Origin: a virus
IMG/VR virus record: IMGVR_UViG_3300033153_001916
Location: 1-53,168 of that record
DNA length: 53,168 nt
Direction: 5' to 3' (one strand)
This document shows positions 23,501-32,038 of this stretch, piece by piece. Position numbers and translations under genes: made by a program. The notes below the pieces were generated by a model. It was given only the letters and a program-made list of their open reading frames with translations. It was not told the origin of the DNA and made no database searches. Every line of letters begins with the position of its first letter. Positions within the stretch are counted from its first letter, which is position 1.

Positions 23501-25150
23501 CCTCGTCTGAGCAGCTCCTTTATAATACTCCTGAACCTGAAGATCAACGCTTATAGGTCTGAATTCAACGGTTGATGTAGTGGTCCCTACTGGATGCGTA
23601 ACAAAGGTAGAAAACTCCATAGCACCCTTAAGATTCCCATTGTTATTGGTACCATTGAAGGCCATAATAGAATTACTCGTTTGAGGCTTTCTTAGGGTAA
23701 CGGAGTAAACGATACTGTCCAAAAGAGAGTTTACAGAATCTATTACCTGCTGTCTGGTATATCCAGAGGGTATATCTATGAATTCCTGAACCTGAATACC
23801 AGAGGAATCAAAATTAGCTCCGTTGGTCGTGGCGTCTGCAACTGTATTTATTGAGAATACATCGTATGCAAAGTTATTATTCGAATCGCTTTCATAATAC
23901 GCCACATCAGCGCTAGTAAATGCAAATGAAGTTCCTCCAGATCCATTTATAGTTATTAGATTGGTATCTAAAAAGAAGTTTATAAAAAGCTTAGAATCTG
24001 TAGAAACAGTAGCCGGGATAGATGAAAAATCAAGTGATACCGATCTTCCTGTTATCGCATTTAACGTAGCTGTTACATCGTAAACAATTGGATCTTGTTT
24101 GTAATTAGCTATCAGTGCTACATCCCCCTTTTCTAATGAGTTGGGATATCCTTCACTATATCCCCCGTACATCAATCTGCCGTCAACGATCTCTTGAGAA
24201 TCTGCTAACTGAGGAACGTTATCAAACAGCTTGTTTTTATCTGTAACGCTCAAGGCATTCCCGACAACCGAATTTGAAAACTGTACCGTAGTGGGGTTGG
24301 AAGTGAAAGAATTATTTAGTTCTTCGATCTGATAGAACGTACCATCATTTCCTTGTCTGGCAAACACCTGAATCTTATCTACATCAGCTACCGTGTTTTT
24401 AACAAACACGTTAATCTGATTGTAGAAGTCTTTTGATTGCTGAGTATTAAAGCCGTCTCTCAGCTGCGCCACTGAAGTGGTCAATGAAGAGTATGGCGAT
24501 AGTGCTGATATCTCTCCATCCTGATAGATGTATCTATAAGCAAACTGGAACACCTTATCGCTTATTCTATTTTCTTTTACATCTCCGTTATTTACAATAC
24601 TATAGGTAGGTGGGTCTAAAGGAGGTTGCTTAGCTGTTGTTAAGTACAACAGCTTTTCCTCATCCGTACCCGAAGTAAACTTAGATGGGTATCCACCACG
24701 TAAAGCTTTTGAAGCATTAATTTTTTTAGGCTCACTATTAGCTGTGCTAAAGTACACAAGCTCATCACCGTCTAGTGATGTCACAATATTAGCCTTGACA
24801 AATGCATCTTCAGTGAAGCCTAAAACAGAGTCTTTGTATACTTGGTATGCCGCATCTTTTGTTGCTGAATACCTATATATGGTGTGATCATTATTGCTGT
24901 TCCATACAAAATAGAATATGGAGTTTTTTTGATCGTTAGCTACAGAACCTATAACCTTGTTGGTACCTGCGGGCAATGCGGTGTCTAACGTAATCTCGTC
25001 ATTACCGTATGCGTTCTTAATGACAAAGGCATCTCCTTCGTCATCAGAAGAAATACGCACGTTAAGAGCATCAGTCATTTCTGTACTCTTAACTAAGCGG
25101 ACATCATCGTCACTGTTAAGGTATCTTGGGGTTAACTTATGTAGAGCCAT
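20504..25150 (-). CDS. tail nozzle / stabilisation protein (T7 gp12-like class)
   Basis: It encodes 1,548 residues. The N-terminus (MALHKLTPRYLNSDDDVRLV, then KSTEMTDALNVRISSDDEGD) and the propeller-like repeats that follow (NSIFYFVWNSNNDHTIYRYS; DGDELVYFSTANSEPKKINA) resemble the tail nozzle/stab proteins of podoviruses and crAss-like phages. The rest is beta-rich with domain insertions. It lies directly after two ring-protein genes, the expected order for a short tail. The family call is by pattern and context, not a search. Confidence 0.6.
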   Translation of the reverse strand: MALHKLTPRYLNSDDDVRLVKSTEMTDALNVRISSDDEGDAFVIKNAYGNDEITLDTALPAGTNKVIGSVANDQKNSIFYFVWNSNNDHTIYRYSATKDAAYQVYKDSVLGFTEDAFVKANIVTSLDGDELVYFSTANSEPKKINASKALRGGYPSKFTSGTDEEKLLYLTTAKQPPLDPPTYSIVNNGDVKENRISDKVFQFAYRYIYQDGEISALSPYSSLTTSVAQLRDGFNTQQSKDFYNQINVFVKNTVADVDKIQVFARQGNDGTFYQIEELNNSFTSNPTTVQFSNSVVGNALSVTDKNKLFDNVPQLADSQEIVDGRLMYGGYSEGYPNSLEKGDVALIANYKQDPIVYDVTATLNAITGRSVSLDFSSIPATVSTDSKLFINFFLDTNLITINGSGGTSFAFTSADVAYYESDSNNNFAYDVFSINTVADATTNGANFDSSGIQVQEFIDIPSGYTRQQVIDSVNSLLDSIVYSVTLRKPQTSNSIMAFNGTNNNGNLKGAMEFSTFVTHPVGTTTSTVEFRPISVDLQVQEYYKGAAQTRMNIVNSDVISVNLTSYVVTTSSSELSVGTFALTELGKETKAFKSGSSHKLGIVYYDSRNRSSGVQELGDVYVNALNDRSNENDLYGAASIVMRLPESAPSWASRWAPVYTGRGGTTSKFIYGVGGAFIPFRSEGDITSFSSSDVIYVSLNTLTGKENSYDNSTGALLSYTFENGDKLRIISYDGGYETSEFNVIGYEILENSDDNPILDTSSTSSIESTTGKFLVLEENTEASNFTISKINDRASKWFEKCIVEVYNKKPETEDNIYYELGKSYQVVNGVHSDERTATTFTATVTADEISSSTQFFKGDVLETSGQPDITILNTWKSGSTYYGKYRTGASFTLGSYSFTVSNPEKVIDLSNGDAYFRPRSIFIATDQLEANNYRIYLRTTGITKYIDDYSVSDFFASESSSIGRPLAPIPDAKTVKRSGSITYSEPYLHEGTFNGLSSFNLSLSNFMDLDYEYGSVKGLEGYNQRLYFIQENRAGVIAVNRNVIQTSSGDNLVALSNNVLQSEQYYVGEYGTSHSESVSSRDGMVYFADVKKGRVLRIDSQGITIISDANMSSYFEDKFGVITKYSPTKVVGGIDIDNNEYIVSSDTITKAEVVVSTNASPSVQYTYSAQLDSSGTKVLAPVTVNDVAVFSFNTEERAFNSICDEFQDSLQAIVYMDDIADGGAIFIDSAETETVTRYGVATNSDFNFFAAITVNTDEQTFVFDNDYCTSDDTGTITSDAVALAAFTIAYGTNDKAWTTRYSFTPESIVSLNSDMYTFKSGKIYKHSEDADRNTYYGGAVAESIVESVSNRAPSAIKSFESLSLEGDATWQVVATTTNQTATLAGTVYDPDTAPSGVWTEKEGFYYASIHGDTTSHGSSITSVTSTSEIFVLGNVASDVVGGNSITFDSPINTMSFPLGSTATVYKLNGSQLDSLSVYPLSITAEKTLTLSGNVTVSDGDLLVVVGNSSIEGDQIRDYYIQLKLTKTTSSPIELFAINTVFADSKLHN

Positions 25151-25151
25151 A

Positions 25152-25895
25152 TTAGTACTTAGGCGATAGTTTGTTATTGCGTCTTATCATCGCTAATGCG
25201 TCATTCTTACCGAACGACTTCATTCTGGCATTAGCCTTGCGTCTTTCATTATAGTATTCTTGTCTCGCTCTCATCTTCTCGTTGTAAGGCACATTGCTTT
25301 TACGTTCGATGATACGGTAGTATATATAAGATCTAAGCGCCTCTTCGGCAAATACGTGTACAGATGGGTCTGTTGCTCTAGCTTCGTCTGCTACATATTC
25401 TATAAGGACCTTATTAACCGAGGTGTTTAAGGCTACTTCAATACGCCCCTCCTCAAAGTTGATTCTATACTCTCCAGATCCTTGACCACCACCTAGACCA
25501 TATAGACGACCTTGTGAGCTGTCACTGATGTAGTTTCTATATACATATGATTCAAAACCGACCATATAATCAGATAACGTATCTGGTCCCTCGTTGGGGA
25601 GTAGGTTGAGGTTTGGATTCTCTACAAAGCTGTATAGTATACCGTCAGTACCTAGAACCCCAAGCTTAGTCAATGCAACAAAGTCTGATGGGAAGTCTAC
25701 CTTCCCTAGGGCTGTATCTACGGTGAGCTGGGCTGTTTTGATCTTTTTATTAAGATCAAAGCCCATCTCTCTAATCCCACGCAATGCAATATTACGCAGC
25801 GTTGTATCGCTAGCGTTTGATGCGTAGTCATCAGAGCCTTGTGTAAGGATGAAATCGTTTATTATTTGGGTTACAGATACTGATTCCTGTGACAT
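25152..25895 (-). CDS. tail ring / head-tail adaptor protein
   Basis: It encodes 247 residues. The N-terminal helices (VSVTQIINDFILTQGSDDYA; NIALRGIREMGFDLNKKIKT) and the beta strand with VDFPSDFVALTKLGVLGTDG resemble tail tubular A / gp4-type adaptors that join portal and tail nozzle in podoviruses. It sits between a second ring-like gene and the nozzle gene with 1-2 nt gaps. The C-terminal part is basic and helical (KMRARQEYYNERRKANARMK). Confidence 0.6.
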   Translation of the reverse strand: MSQESVSVTQIINDFILTQGSDDYASNASDTTLRNIALRGIREMGFDLNKKIKTAQLTVDTALGKVDFPSDFVALTKLGVLGTDGILYSFVENPNLNLLPNEGPDTLSDYMVGFESYVYRNYISDSSQGRLYGLGGGQGSGEYRINFEEGRIEVALNTSVNKVLIEYVADEARATDPSVHVFAEEALRSYIYYRIIERKSNVPYNEKMRARQEYYNERRKANARMKSFGKNDALAMIRRNNKLSPKY

Positions 25896-26638
25896 TATTT
25901 AACTTGTTCTTCCGTGATCTCTTTAGTTGCGTAATTCACAACATCTGCATCACGAAGGTTAATACCTATTAGCTGTGCTACCTCTACAACTAAATCTACA
26001 AAATAGTGCTCAGGCAATTCAAAGTCTACACTGGAGCTGGCAGAGTATAGCTCTACGCCAGCGACAGCTGTAGAATACCCAAACTTAGGCTGGTCTACAG
26101 ATTTAGCGCCTGAAGTGGGATTCAATCCCTGCGGTAGTTTATAATATCTCATTACCATTGTAGAGACATCCGTAGGGAATATCTCTATGTCTGAAGACAC
26201 CAAAGCCACTGGGTTTGTTGATGTCGGTTTAGAAAGGTCGCTAGATAGCACTCTGTCTATATCGTCTTGATCATAAAGGATAGATACCTGATTACCAGAA
26301 TATGAGCCGCCACTAAATGTAGCAGCTGTTCTCATAGAGATGATTCTGCCTAAATCAGAAGGCTTTGAAAAAACATCACCAGACTTTGTCAAGGTGGCTT
26401 TTTTAGCGAATACGCTAAGGTCCTCCTTTACTTGTTTATCTTTACTTAGGTCTCTACCTGCATCCAATGTCGCACGTCTAAAACGCAACGCATTGTTAAA
26501 CTGATCGAACAACCTGTTATATATATTCATCTGTGCTACTGAAGCAAACTCATTAAAGATAGCTGGAGTGACAAAGCCTTTCTGGTCTTTGTTTACTATC
26601 CCTTTGAGGGTGCTATACACTCGATTTACACTTGCCAT
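25895..26638 (-). CDS. ring-like virion connector protein
   Basis: It encodes 247 residues: an N-terminal helical part (FNEFASVAQMNIYNRLFDQF) and a beta-rich C-terminus (VALVSSDIEIFPTDVSTMVM), followed by ELPEHYFVDLVVEVAQLIGI. It overlaps the next gene by one base. Position between capsid genes and the tail adaptor suggests a head completion or second ring protein, as in crAss-like connectors. This is inference from context. Confidence 0.5.
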   Translation of the reverse strand: MASVNRVYSTLKGIVNKDQKGFVTPAIFNEFASVAQMNIYNRLFDQFNNALRFRRATLDAGRDLSKDKQVKEDLSVFAKKATLTKSGDVFSKPSDLGRIISMRTAATFSGGSYSGNQVSILYDQDDIDRVLSSDLSKPTSTNPVALVSSDIEIFPTDVSTMVMRYYKLPQGLNPTSGAKSVDQPKFGYSTAVAGVELYSASSSVDFELPEHYFVDLVVEVAQLIGINLRDADVVNYATKEITEEQVK

Positions 26639-26659
26639 TATAGAATTGCTTTACTATGG

Positions 26660-26667
26660 CAAAGATA
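26660..26667 (-). promoter_or_regulatory. -7 promoter element before the ring-protein genes
   Basis: TATCTTTG on the minus strand, 21 nt before the ATG at 26638. A TTTG lies 17 nt upstream, inside the preceding terminator stem. It restarts transcription right after that terminator. Confidence 0.5.
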
Positions 26668-26673
26668 ATAAAT

Positions 26674-26700
26674 AAAAGGGGCTGCAAAATGCAACCCCTT
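26674..26700 (-). terminator. intrinsic terminator after the 26727 gene
   Basis: On the minus strand AAGGGGTTGCA pairs with TGCAGCCCCTT (one mismatch), with a TTT loop, followed by TTATTTATT. It shares the half-site TGCAACCCCT with the terminator at 32984-33015. Confidence 0.7.
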
Positions 26701-26726
26701 TCTGTAAGTATATGTAAATGAGATAA

Positions 26727-27548
26727 TTAGATTTTCTCTAACTCGCTCAATACTCTTTCGTAAGCCGAGGCTCCCTTGTCTGTTAAGAAGAATCGGGTAG
26801 CTACATCAATAGTATCTGTTCCTGCTGGTGAAACAACGATCAAACGATTACTATCGTACCAGTACATACCGTCTTTTCTAGCGTTAAGAATCTGGTACTG
26901 GGTAGCCTGAACAACAGCTGAACGACACTTCACTTGTGGGTTATCGAACAACTGAACAAACTTAGATGGATTACCCTTAGCCTCTAGGAGTAGCTCACGC
27001 TTGATCTCAGCGTTTTTCTGGTTAATGTTGATGTTCAGATACATCGCTACAGATAAAAGCTCGTCAATCGGCTTCTCACGAACTAATGAGATTGCTTCGT
27101 GCTGAGAGAACTCTTTCTCTAGCATCTCCTCAGCTGTTGCGGCTTTGTCGATGGTCTTGAACGAGCCACCGCCATTAGCCTCGTTGCCGGGGTGTCTATC
27201 TAAAAACTCTTTTAGATTAGGCTTAGTGTAGGGTACTGCCAACATCTTGTCACGGAACATAATGTGTTCACGACGTGCGAACTCACCTTGCTCGTCTCTA
27301 AAGATAGAGGGCTCGTTAGGACAGTAACGAATAGAGCGGACACGTCCCGTGCCTTCATCAAAGATCGTTACTTCTGATGCAATCTTACAAACGATACCAC
27401 CGCCCTTGATTACTTCGTAAACAGTGGTAGTGCTTGGACTGTATGATTGTTTGATTTTGAAGCCAGACTTGGCTTCTTGAGGTGCTGCAACTGGTGCAGG
27501 TTTTGAAACGCTAGCTTTTGGGCTAGCTTTAGCTTTAGCTGTTGCCAT
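26727..27548 (-). CDS. virion protein next to the capsid gene
   Basis: It encodes 273 residues. A Pro/Ala/Lys-rich flexible start (MATAKAKASPKASVSKPAPV) leads to a mixed fold with VCKIASEVTIFDEGTGRVRS and IFRDEQGEFARREHIMFRDK. The C-terminus, FFLTDKGASAYERVLSELEK, resembles a short winged-helix end. It lies immediately after the major capsid gene and before the connectors. I do not recognise a named family; a head or head-tail role is inferred. Confidence 0.5.
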   Translation of the reverse strand: MATAKAKASPKASVSKPAPVAAPQEAKSGFKIKQSYSPSTTTVYEVIKGGGIVCKIASEVTIFDEGTGRVRSIRYCPNEPSIFRDEQGEFARREHIMFRDKMLAVPYTKPNLKEFLDRHPGNEANGGGSFKTIDKAATAEEMLEKEFSQHEAISLVREKPIDELLSVAMYLNININQKNAEIKRELLLEAKGNPSKFVQLFDNPQVKCRSAVVQATQYQILNARKDGMYWYDSNRLIVVSPAGTDTIDVATRFFLTDKGASAYERVLSELEKI

Positions 27549-27589
27549 TTTTATTCGTATTAAATATAATTAAAAACAAAAAGAATATA

Positions 27590-27612
27590 AGGGGGAGGTT
27601 TCGCCTCCCCCT
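27590..27612 (-). terminator. hairpin after the capsid gene
   Basis: AGGGGGAGG (27590-27598) pairs with CCTCCCCCT (27604-27612), with a 5-nt loop. On the minus strand a T-rich stretch (TATATTCTTTTTG) follows, so it may terminate or attenuate after the abundant capsid message. Confidence 0.65.
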
Positions 27613-27633
27613 CTATTCATATCAATAGTCTAA

Positions 27634-29055
27634 TTAAAGACCGTTGTTCTTGATAAGTACGTGTTGGTTAGCAGCACGAGTAATCAAGTTACACTCAGAA
27701 CGGTAGTTGAACTGTAGGCTATCAGTGTTAGCGTTAGTAACGCCCAAGATAGAACCTGTCATCCAGTGCTCCATTTCACGAGAGTATCCGTTAGCAGCTT
27801 TGTAATTCATTTCCAAAGCAGCTGCACGGTTACCGCTCTTAGGATCCACTACAGTAGTCAAAGGAATCATAACACCGTTGTAGTCAGAGCTACCCAACAA
27901 TGTTGGATCGTTCAACAATTTCCAAGACTTAGTGTGGAAAGTGTAACCACCACGACGGAAGCTTTGGAATCCTAGCTCGATAGCACCTTGCTGGCTGTTA
28001 GAGAATGCACCGAAAGCTTGAGCGCCTGTAGTTACACCAGTAACAGCAGTAGCCAAACCTTGAGCAACCATATCATCCAATGCTAGCATAGTAGCGCTGT
28101 TTGCGTAGATACAGTATTCTGGAGCAGCACCTTGCTTATCCAACTCTTTAACGATAGCGTCGATGTCAGCCAATGTACCGAAGTCACCATCAGCAGCTGT
28201 AGAAGCTACGATACCACGATCTTCGATAGCAGCGAAGTAACCTTCAGAACCAGTTACAGTCGTACTGTTGATAGTAAGACCTGATCCAGCAGTTTTCTCG
28301 CCCAACAACATCATCATTTCACGCTTGTCTAAGAAGCGCTGACGAGTGTCCATTTCGCCTTTAACGTACCAGCGGTAGTCACCTTTACCCAAATTGATCC
28401 AACCGATGTTGGTAGCTTGAGAACCAGAAACTTTGAAAGTTTCTTTCAAGATCATATATGGGTTAGTGCGCTTAACTACGTTAGACTCGATGAACTGGCT
28501 TGGTTGGTCTGAACCTTGAGCAAACAAGTTACCAATGATTGGCACATCCTGAGAGCTAGCTGTTGCTAGAGCTTCACCGAATGATCCAGTCAATGCAAAT
28601 GCAGTAGCTTCAGAAGTAGCAGCAGCTGATCCAGTACCTTCAGAATCGCCAACACCGTCGATTACCGCACGGATAGATCCGTTCAACAATACAACGTCGT
28701 TGTTACGCAAGAAGGTAGAACCTGATGCAACAATAATCTTACAAGAAGCAGCACCCGATGGGATGTTTGCAGCTGGAGAAGCCGTAGAAGAAGGAGTGAT
28801 TGTAGCCTTGCTGTGAAGACGAGACTCTTCCCAATATTGTACTTCGTCGTTAGAACCGCTAGCTTTTACAGCTCCGGTCATTTTCAAGAAACCAGTGATA
28901 CCTTGGTTACCGTAAGTTTTAACCAAAAGGTCACGGTTATCTGGTGCGTTTACTTCATCAATGAAGTCACCCAATGAAGTATACTTCGCTGGGTCTAGTG
29001 ATTTAAATCCTGCTGAGACGCCGCCGCCGTTAACAGGAGGAGTTCCTAATGCCAT
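27634..29055 (-). CDS. major capsid protein (HK97-fold)
   Basis: It encodes 473 residues. The N-terminal region resembles crAss-like and other podoviral capsid proteins (SLGDFIDEVNAPDNRDLLVK). The later parts fit P- and A-domains (LDKREMMMLLGEKTAGSGLT; LADIDAIVKELDKQGAAPEY, then CIYANSATMLALDDM). There is a probable inserted domain rich in Gly/Ala/Ser/Thr at about 80-170. It follows a scaffold-like gene and precedes connector genes, and it is closed by a hairpin at 27590. Composition and position make this the best capsid candidate. Confidence 0.8.
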   Translation of the reverse strand: MALGTPPVNGGGVSAGFKSLDPAKYTSLGDFIDEVNAPDNRDLLVKTYGNQGITGFLKMTGAVKASGSNDEVQYWEESRLHSKATITPSSTASPAANIPSGAASCKIIVASGSTFLRNNDVVLLNGSIRAVIDGVGDSEGTGSAAATSEATAFALTGSFGEALATASSQDVPIIGNLFAQGSDQPSQFIESNVVKRTNPYMILKETFKVSGSQATNIGWINLGKGDYRWYVKGEMDTRQRFLDKREMMMLLGEKTAGSGLTINSTTVTGSEGYFAAIEDRGIVASTAADGDFGTLADIDAIVKELDKQGAAPEYCIYANSATMLALDDMVAQGLATAVTGVTTGAQAFGAFSNSQQGAIELGFQSFRRGGYTFHTKSWKLLNDPTLLGSSDYNGVMIPLTTVVDPKSGNRAAALEMNYKAANGYSREMEHWMTGSILGVTNANTDSLQFNYRSECNLITRAANQHVLIKNNGL

Positions 29056-29075
29056 AGTATTTTATTTTTTAGGCT

Positions 29076-30200
29076 TTATAAAAATCTTAATGTTTTGTCC
29101 ACATTCAGAGCATCAAGTATTTGCTGCTCTAAATTATTGGTATTATTACCCGTTCCAATATTCGGGCTCTTTGTCGATACATTTGCAGCCTGATCAACGA
29201 TTCTACGCTGTCCATCACTTAATCCTTGCTGGTAAATACTCTTTGCAATCGCATCTATATTATCCACCAAGGCTCTGTGTGAGTTAAACAGATCGTAATC
29301 CCACTGACCATCCTGACCAACATACTGATCAAAGAAGGTTTCTATATTGCTGTTCTTGTCTATTAACTGACCTCTGTAATCATCACTAATTCCAAACTCG
29401 AACTCCCCTCCGGGAAGATCGAAACTCAATGCTTCTAGAGCATTGGTTTCTCTTTTCATAGAGCTGATCCATTGATCGTCAATAGGGCTTTGAACAGCTG
29501 TCTCTTGATCTACTTCAGGCATTGTGTAGTTGCTACGCAAACCTTCAATAGACTGTCGAGATTTATTTGCATCGATCTTAAGCTGTAATTTAGACAACTT
29601 GATTTCGTCTTCAGTGTATAGGTCTTCATCGATCTTGTACTTGTTTCCAACTAACATATCGATTTCCTCAGAATTTAAGTCTGGATATTCAGCTGTCATA
29701 GACATCTTTACCACTGTGAGGTCATCCATTTCGGATGGGTTCATAGCTTGGTATCTGAACCAGTCTTCTGGAGATCGACCTGTTTCTTCAACGAAATCAG
29801 CAATCACCTTAATTCGCTCATCAATCTCTGCTTGTCGTGGAGTTGTAGGATTTCGAAGATCCTCAAGACTGCTTAGGTCCATCCCTAGCTTTTCGCTAAG
29901 ATATCCCATAACAAGCCCGTCAACATCTTCGTTGTCATACGACTCTACGTTATTTTCCGTATTTAAAGAACTGTCTGGTTGTGGGTCGTAACCCCCAACC
30001 GTTTCAGTCTGCTCATTAGAGACTGGCTCTTGAACAGGCTGTGTATTTTCCTCTCCTCCAGAAAGATCAAAATCAGGCGCTACGCCTTCTGGGATTCCTG
30101 CTGGAGCTGTGGTCTCTTCTTGAACTGCTTCTGGTGTATCGCTTACCTCAAAACCAGCATCTTCAATAGATTCCAATAAATCATTTTCAACTGAACTCAT
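29076..30200 (-). CDS. scaffolding protein
   Basis: It encodes 374 residues, highly acidic and low in complexity at the start (ETTAPAGIPEGVAPDFDLSG), with long charged helices afterwards (DEDLYTEDEIKLSKLQLKID) and a short C-terminal helix (NLEQQILDALNVDKTLRFL) of the kind that binds capsid subunits. It sits directly upstream of the capsid gene, the standard scaffold position. It has its own promoter 22 nt upstream. Confidence 0.65.
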   Translation of the reverse strand: MSSVENDLLESIEDAGFEVSDTPEAVQEETTAPAGIPEGVAPDFDLSGGEENTQPVQEPVSNEQTETVGGYDPQPDSSLNTENNVESYDNEDVDGLVMGYLSEKLGMDLSSLEDLRNPTTPRQAEIDERIKVIADFVEETGRSPEDWFRYQAMNPSEMDDLTVVKMSMTAEYPDLNSEEIDMLVGNKYKIDEDLYTEDEIKLSKLQLKIDANKSRQSIEGLRSNYTMPEVDQETAVQSPIDDQWISSMKRETNALEALSFDLPGGEFEFGISDDYRGQLIDKNSNIETFFDQYVGQDGQWDYDLFNSHRALVDNIDAIAKSIYQQGLSDGQRRIVDQAANVSTKSPNIGTGNNTNNLEQQILDALNVDKTLRFL

Positions 30201-30222
30201 AATATATATTTAATTAATGTTG

Positions 30223-30230
30223 CAAAATTA
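30223..30230 (-). promoter_or_regulatory. -7 promoter element before the scaffold gene
   Basis: TAATTTTG on the minus strand, 22 nt before the ATG at 30200. The leader is nearly all A and T. No clear -33 TTTG is present at the usual distance. Confidence 0.5.
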
Positions 30231-30236
30231 ACGATT

Positions 30237-30479
30237 CTAGCGATATCTTTTTACAATACGCTGTACATCAGGAGAGTAGCTTGCAAACTGCTCACCTCTC
30301 TTAGTTGCTGCTCTCTTTTGGGCTGTGGCTTTTTTATAAAGCCCAGCCTTCTTCAGTGCAGCAACAGCTTTAGCTGGAAAGTATGCCTCGCCAGTATCCT
30401 TGCTCTTTTTACCGCTGGCTGTACTCCACTTCTGCTTTGTCCAATTTCTAAGGGACTGTTGTGATTTCTTGAGTGCCAT
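30237..30479 (-). CDS. small basic phage protein (DUF5872-like)
   Basis: It encodes 80 residues, very basic: SLRNWTKQKWSTASGKKSKD, then GEAYFPAKAVAALKK and SYSPDVQRIVKRYR. The NWTKQKW start and the YxPxKA motif match a small conserved family seen in cyanophages and other marine phages (DUF5872 as I recall). Function is unknown; it may be a minor virion or DNA-associated protein. It overlaps its upstream neighbour by one base. Confidence 0.6.
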   Translation of the reverse strand: MALKKSQQSLRNWTKQKWSTASGKKSKDTGEAYFPAKAVAALKKAGLYKKATAQKRAATKRGEQFASYSPDVQRIVKRYR

Positions 30480-30661
30480 TAGTTTTTATATCCGCCTCCT
30501 GCAGCTTTGTACTCTTTAGCGAGTAGCTGTGCTTTACGAGCAGACCACTGTCCGGGATTACCACCACGGCTACCTGCCATAATCTTATTGAACAGTCTTT
30601 TTCTAAGCGTTGGCTTAGTATAGTTACCGGCTTCGTTTACTCTTGACTTCTTAGCCTTCAT
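30479..30661 (-). CDS. small basic conserved phage protein
   Basis: It encodes 60 residues: GNYTKPTLRKRLFNKIMAGS followed by RGGNPGQWSARKAQLLAKEY. This motif recurs in marine phage and cyanophage small proteins and in some giant-virus proteins, usually beside the family of the next gene, as here. The strong positive charge suggests DNA contact. Function is not established. Confidence 0.6.
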   Translation of the reverse strand: MKAKKSRVNEAGNYTKPTLRKRLFNKIMAGSRGGNPGQWSARKAQLLAKEYKAAGGGYKN

Positions 30662-30666
30662 AGCTG

Positions 30667-30849
30667 TTACTCTCCTTTAGCTGCATCTACAGCGTCCTTC
30701 AACTCTTCTTTAACATTAGAGTATCTACGACGTGCTTCAGCATATGCTGCTAGAGCTTTCTCATCTAGATCGGTGAATCCCAACCAGTAGCACCAGAAGC
30801 GCTTGTGAGTTTCCTTGATCCAAAGCCAAAATACTTTTAGATGTTTCAT
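30667..30849 (-). CDS. small amphipathic protein
   Basis: It encodes 60 residues. An aromatic N-terminus (MKHLKVFWLWIKETHKRFWC, then YWLGFTDL) could lie on or in a membrane. The acidic helix EKALAAYAEARRRYSNVKEE follows. It is the first gene of a three-gene group of small proteins driven by the promoter at 30873. Function is unknown. Confidence 0.5.
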   Translation of the reverse strand: MKHLKVFWLWIKETHKRFWCYWLGFTDLDEKALAAYAEARRRYSNVKEELKDAVDAAKGE

Positions 30850-30872
30850 AATTATAATATGTTTTTAAAATA

Positions 30873-30880
30873 CAAAGTTA
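30873..30880 (-). promoter_or_regulatory. -7 promoter element before the small-protein group
   Basis: TAACTTTG on the minus strand, 23 nt before the ATG at 30849, with an A/T-only leader. Confidence 0.5.
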
Positions 30881-30924
30881 ATCTTTTCTGTAGCGCATTT
30901 TACCCTAATGGTGGCTCTGGCTAT

Positions 30925-32034
30925 TTATCTAAACTGATAGTTCAAACCAAGGCGCACGTTAAATATTTCTCTATCCCAATATTTCATATACTCCCCCTCT
31001 GCGAACAAGCCCCAGTTAGCACCTATCTTCCATCCAATAACTGCACCTGCATTGTAGTCTATCCACTGTCCGTCAATAAAATGATTTGTATTTTCTAATT
31101 GGTCGGCAAACTGCTCGTAAGAATACATATGATTACCGAGGATGTGCATATGCCAAGGCAGTATACTTGCCCAAGTATGAAACCAAAAGTCTTCCTCGTA
31201 GTGGTAGTAGTCAACACCAGCAATAGCTGACAACGAGCCTAATGCGCCTACTTCACTAAGTCTCGCTTTATTGTAGTCATTTACTATGTCTCCGTAGATG
31301 TATTTTCTAAAGTCCTCATCAGTATCCGCTACTCTGGCACCGTTTACATCTTCCCAGTACCAATCTGCGTCATCTGTTTCGCCATCATTATCATAATCAA
31401 TACCATAGTAATAGTCTTCATATCCATATTCAAACGCAAGCTCCCACCAAGGATTAGCCTGTAGATAATCTGCAATCGGGTTATATCCGTATGGTTGATG
31501 TTGTCTTGCTGCTGCCCCAATACTTAAGTCTAACTCTCCGATGTGTAAACGAAGACGTGAGTCTACTTGCGTGTAGTTTAAACCCACCAGACCTTGTTGA
31601 TAGTACTCTCCTTTAAGCATCCAATACTTACCAAGATACCTCAAGAAATAACGCTGGTTGATATACTCGCTTCCTTGCTGTCTGCCCATATCGTATTGAG
31701 CGAGATACTCCCATCCTTTAACTGCACCTACAGTAGCAGACAAAGAAGTAGTGGCTTCAGTCTGTCCATCGTAAAAGCGGTTTTGTCTGTTCTCATACTT
31801 GAACCTTGCTACCTTGCGGATACCTATAGTTGCTGTGTAGTCAAAAGGATTTTCTATAGTAATATCACGTAATTCTCCTGCTTGAGTTACATAATATTCA
31901 GTAGTTGGCTGCATTGGAGAATTAGCAAAAGCACTTGTATATACCGTAGAGTATTTAAAGAACTTCTGTACAGCATTCTGAGATACCGCTGTTGTAGTAA
32001 TAAGAAAGAAAGTTATAAAACTGATTAGTCGCAT
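30925..32034 (-). CDS. exported outer-membrane beta-barrel-like protein
   Basis: With the start at 32034 it has 369 residues: a Sec signal (MRLISFITFFLITTTAVSQ), then many alternating amphipathic strands (RYFLRYLGKYWMLKGEYYQQ; NWGLFAEGEYMKYW) and a last strand ending in LGLNYQFR, the aromatic-rich C-terminus of outer-membrane barrels. A calcium-loop-like DYDNDGETDDAD lies near residue 210. The start follows the previous stop by 4 nt; an earlier ATG at 32055 would overlap that gene. In a phage it could alter the host surface, block superinfection or be an unusual virion part. Confidence 0.6.
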   Translation of the reverse strand: MRLISFITFFLITTTAVSQNAVQKFFKYSTVYTSAFANSPMQPTTEYYVTQAGELRDITIENPFDYTATIGIRKVARFKYENRQNRFYDGQTEATTSLSATVGAVKGWEYLAQYDMGRQQGSEYINQRYFLRYLGKYWMLKGEYYQQGLVGLNYTQVDSRLRLHIGELDLSIGAAARQHQPYGYNPIADYLQANPWWELAFEYGYEDYYYGIDYDNDGETDDADWYWEDVNGARVADTDEDFRKYIYGDIVNDYNKARLSEVGALGSLSAIAGVDYYHYEEDFWFHTWASILPWHMHILGNHMYSYEQFADQLENTNHFIDGQWIDYNAGAVIGWKIGANWGLFAEGEYMKYWDREIFNVRLGLNYQFR

Positions 32035-32038
32035 AGTC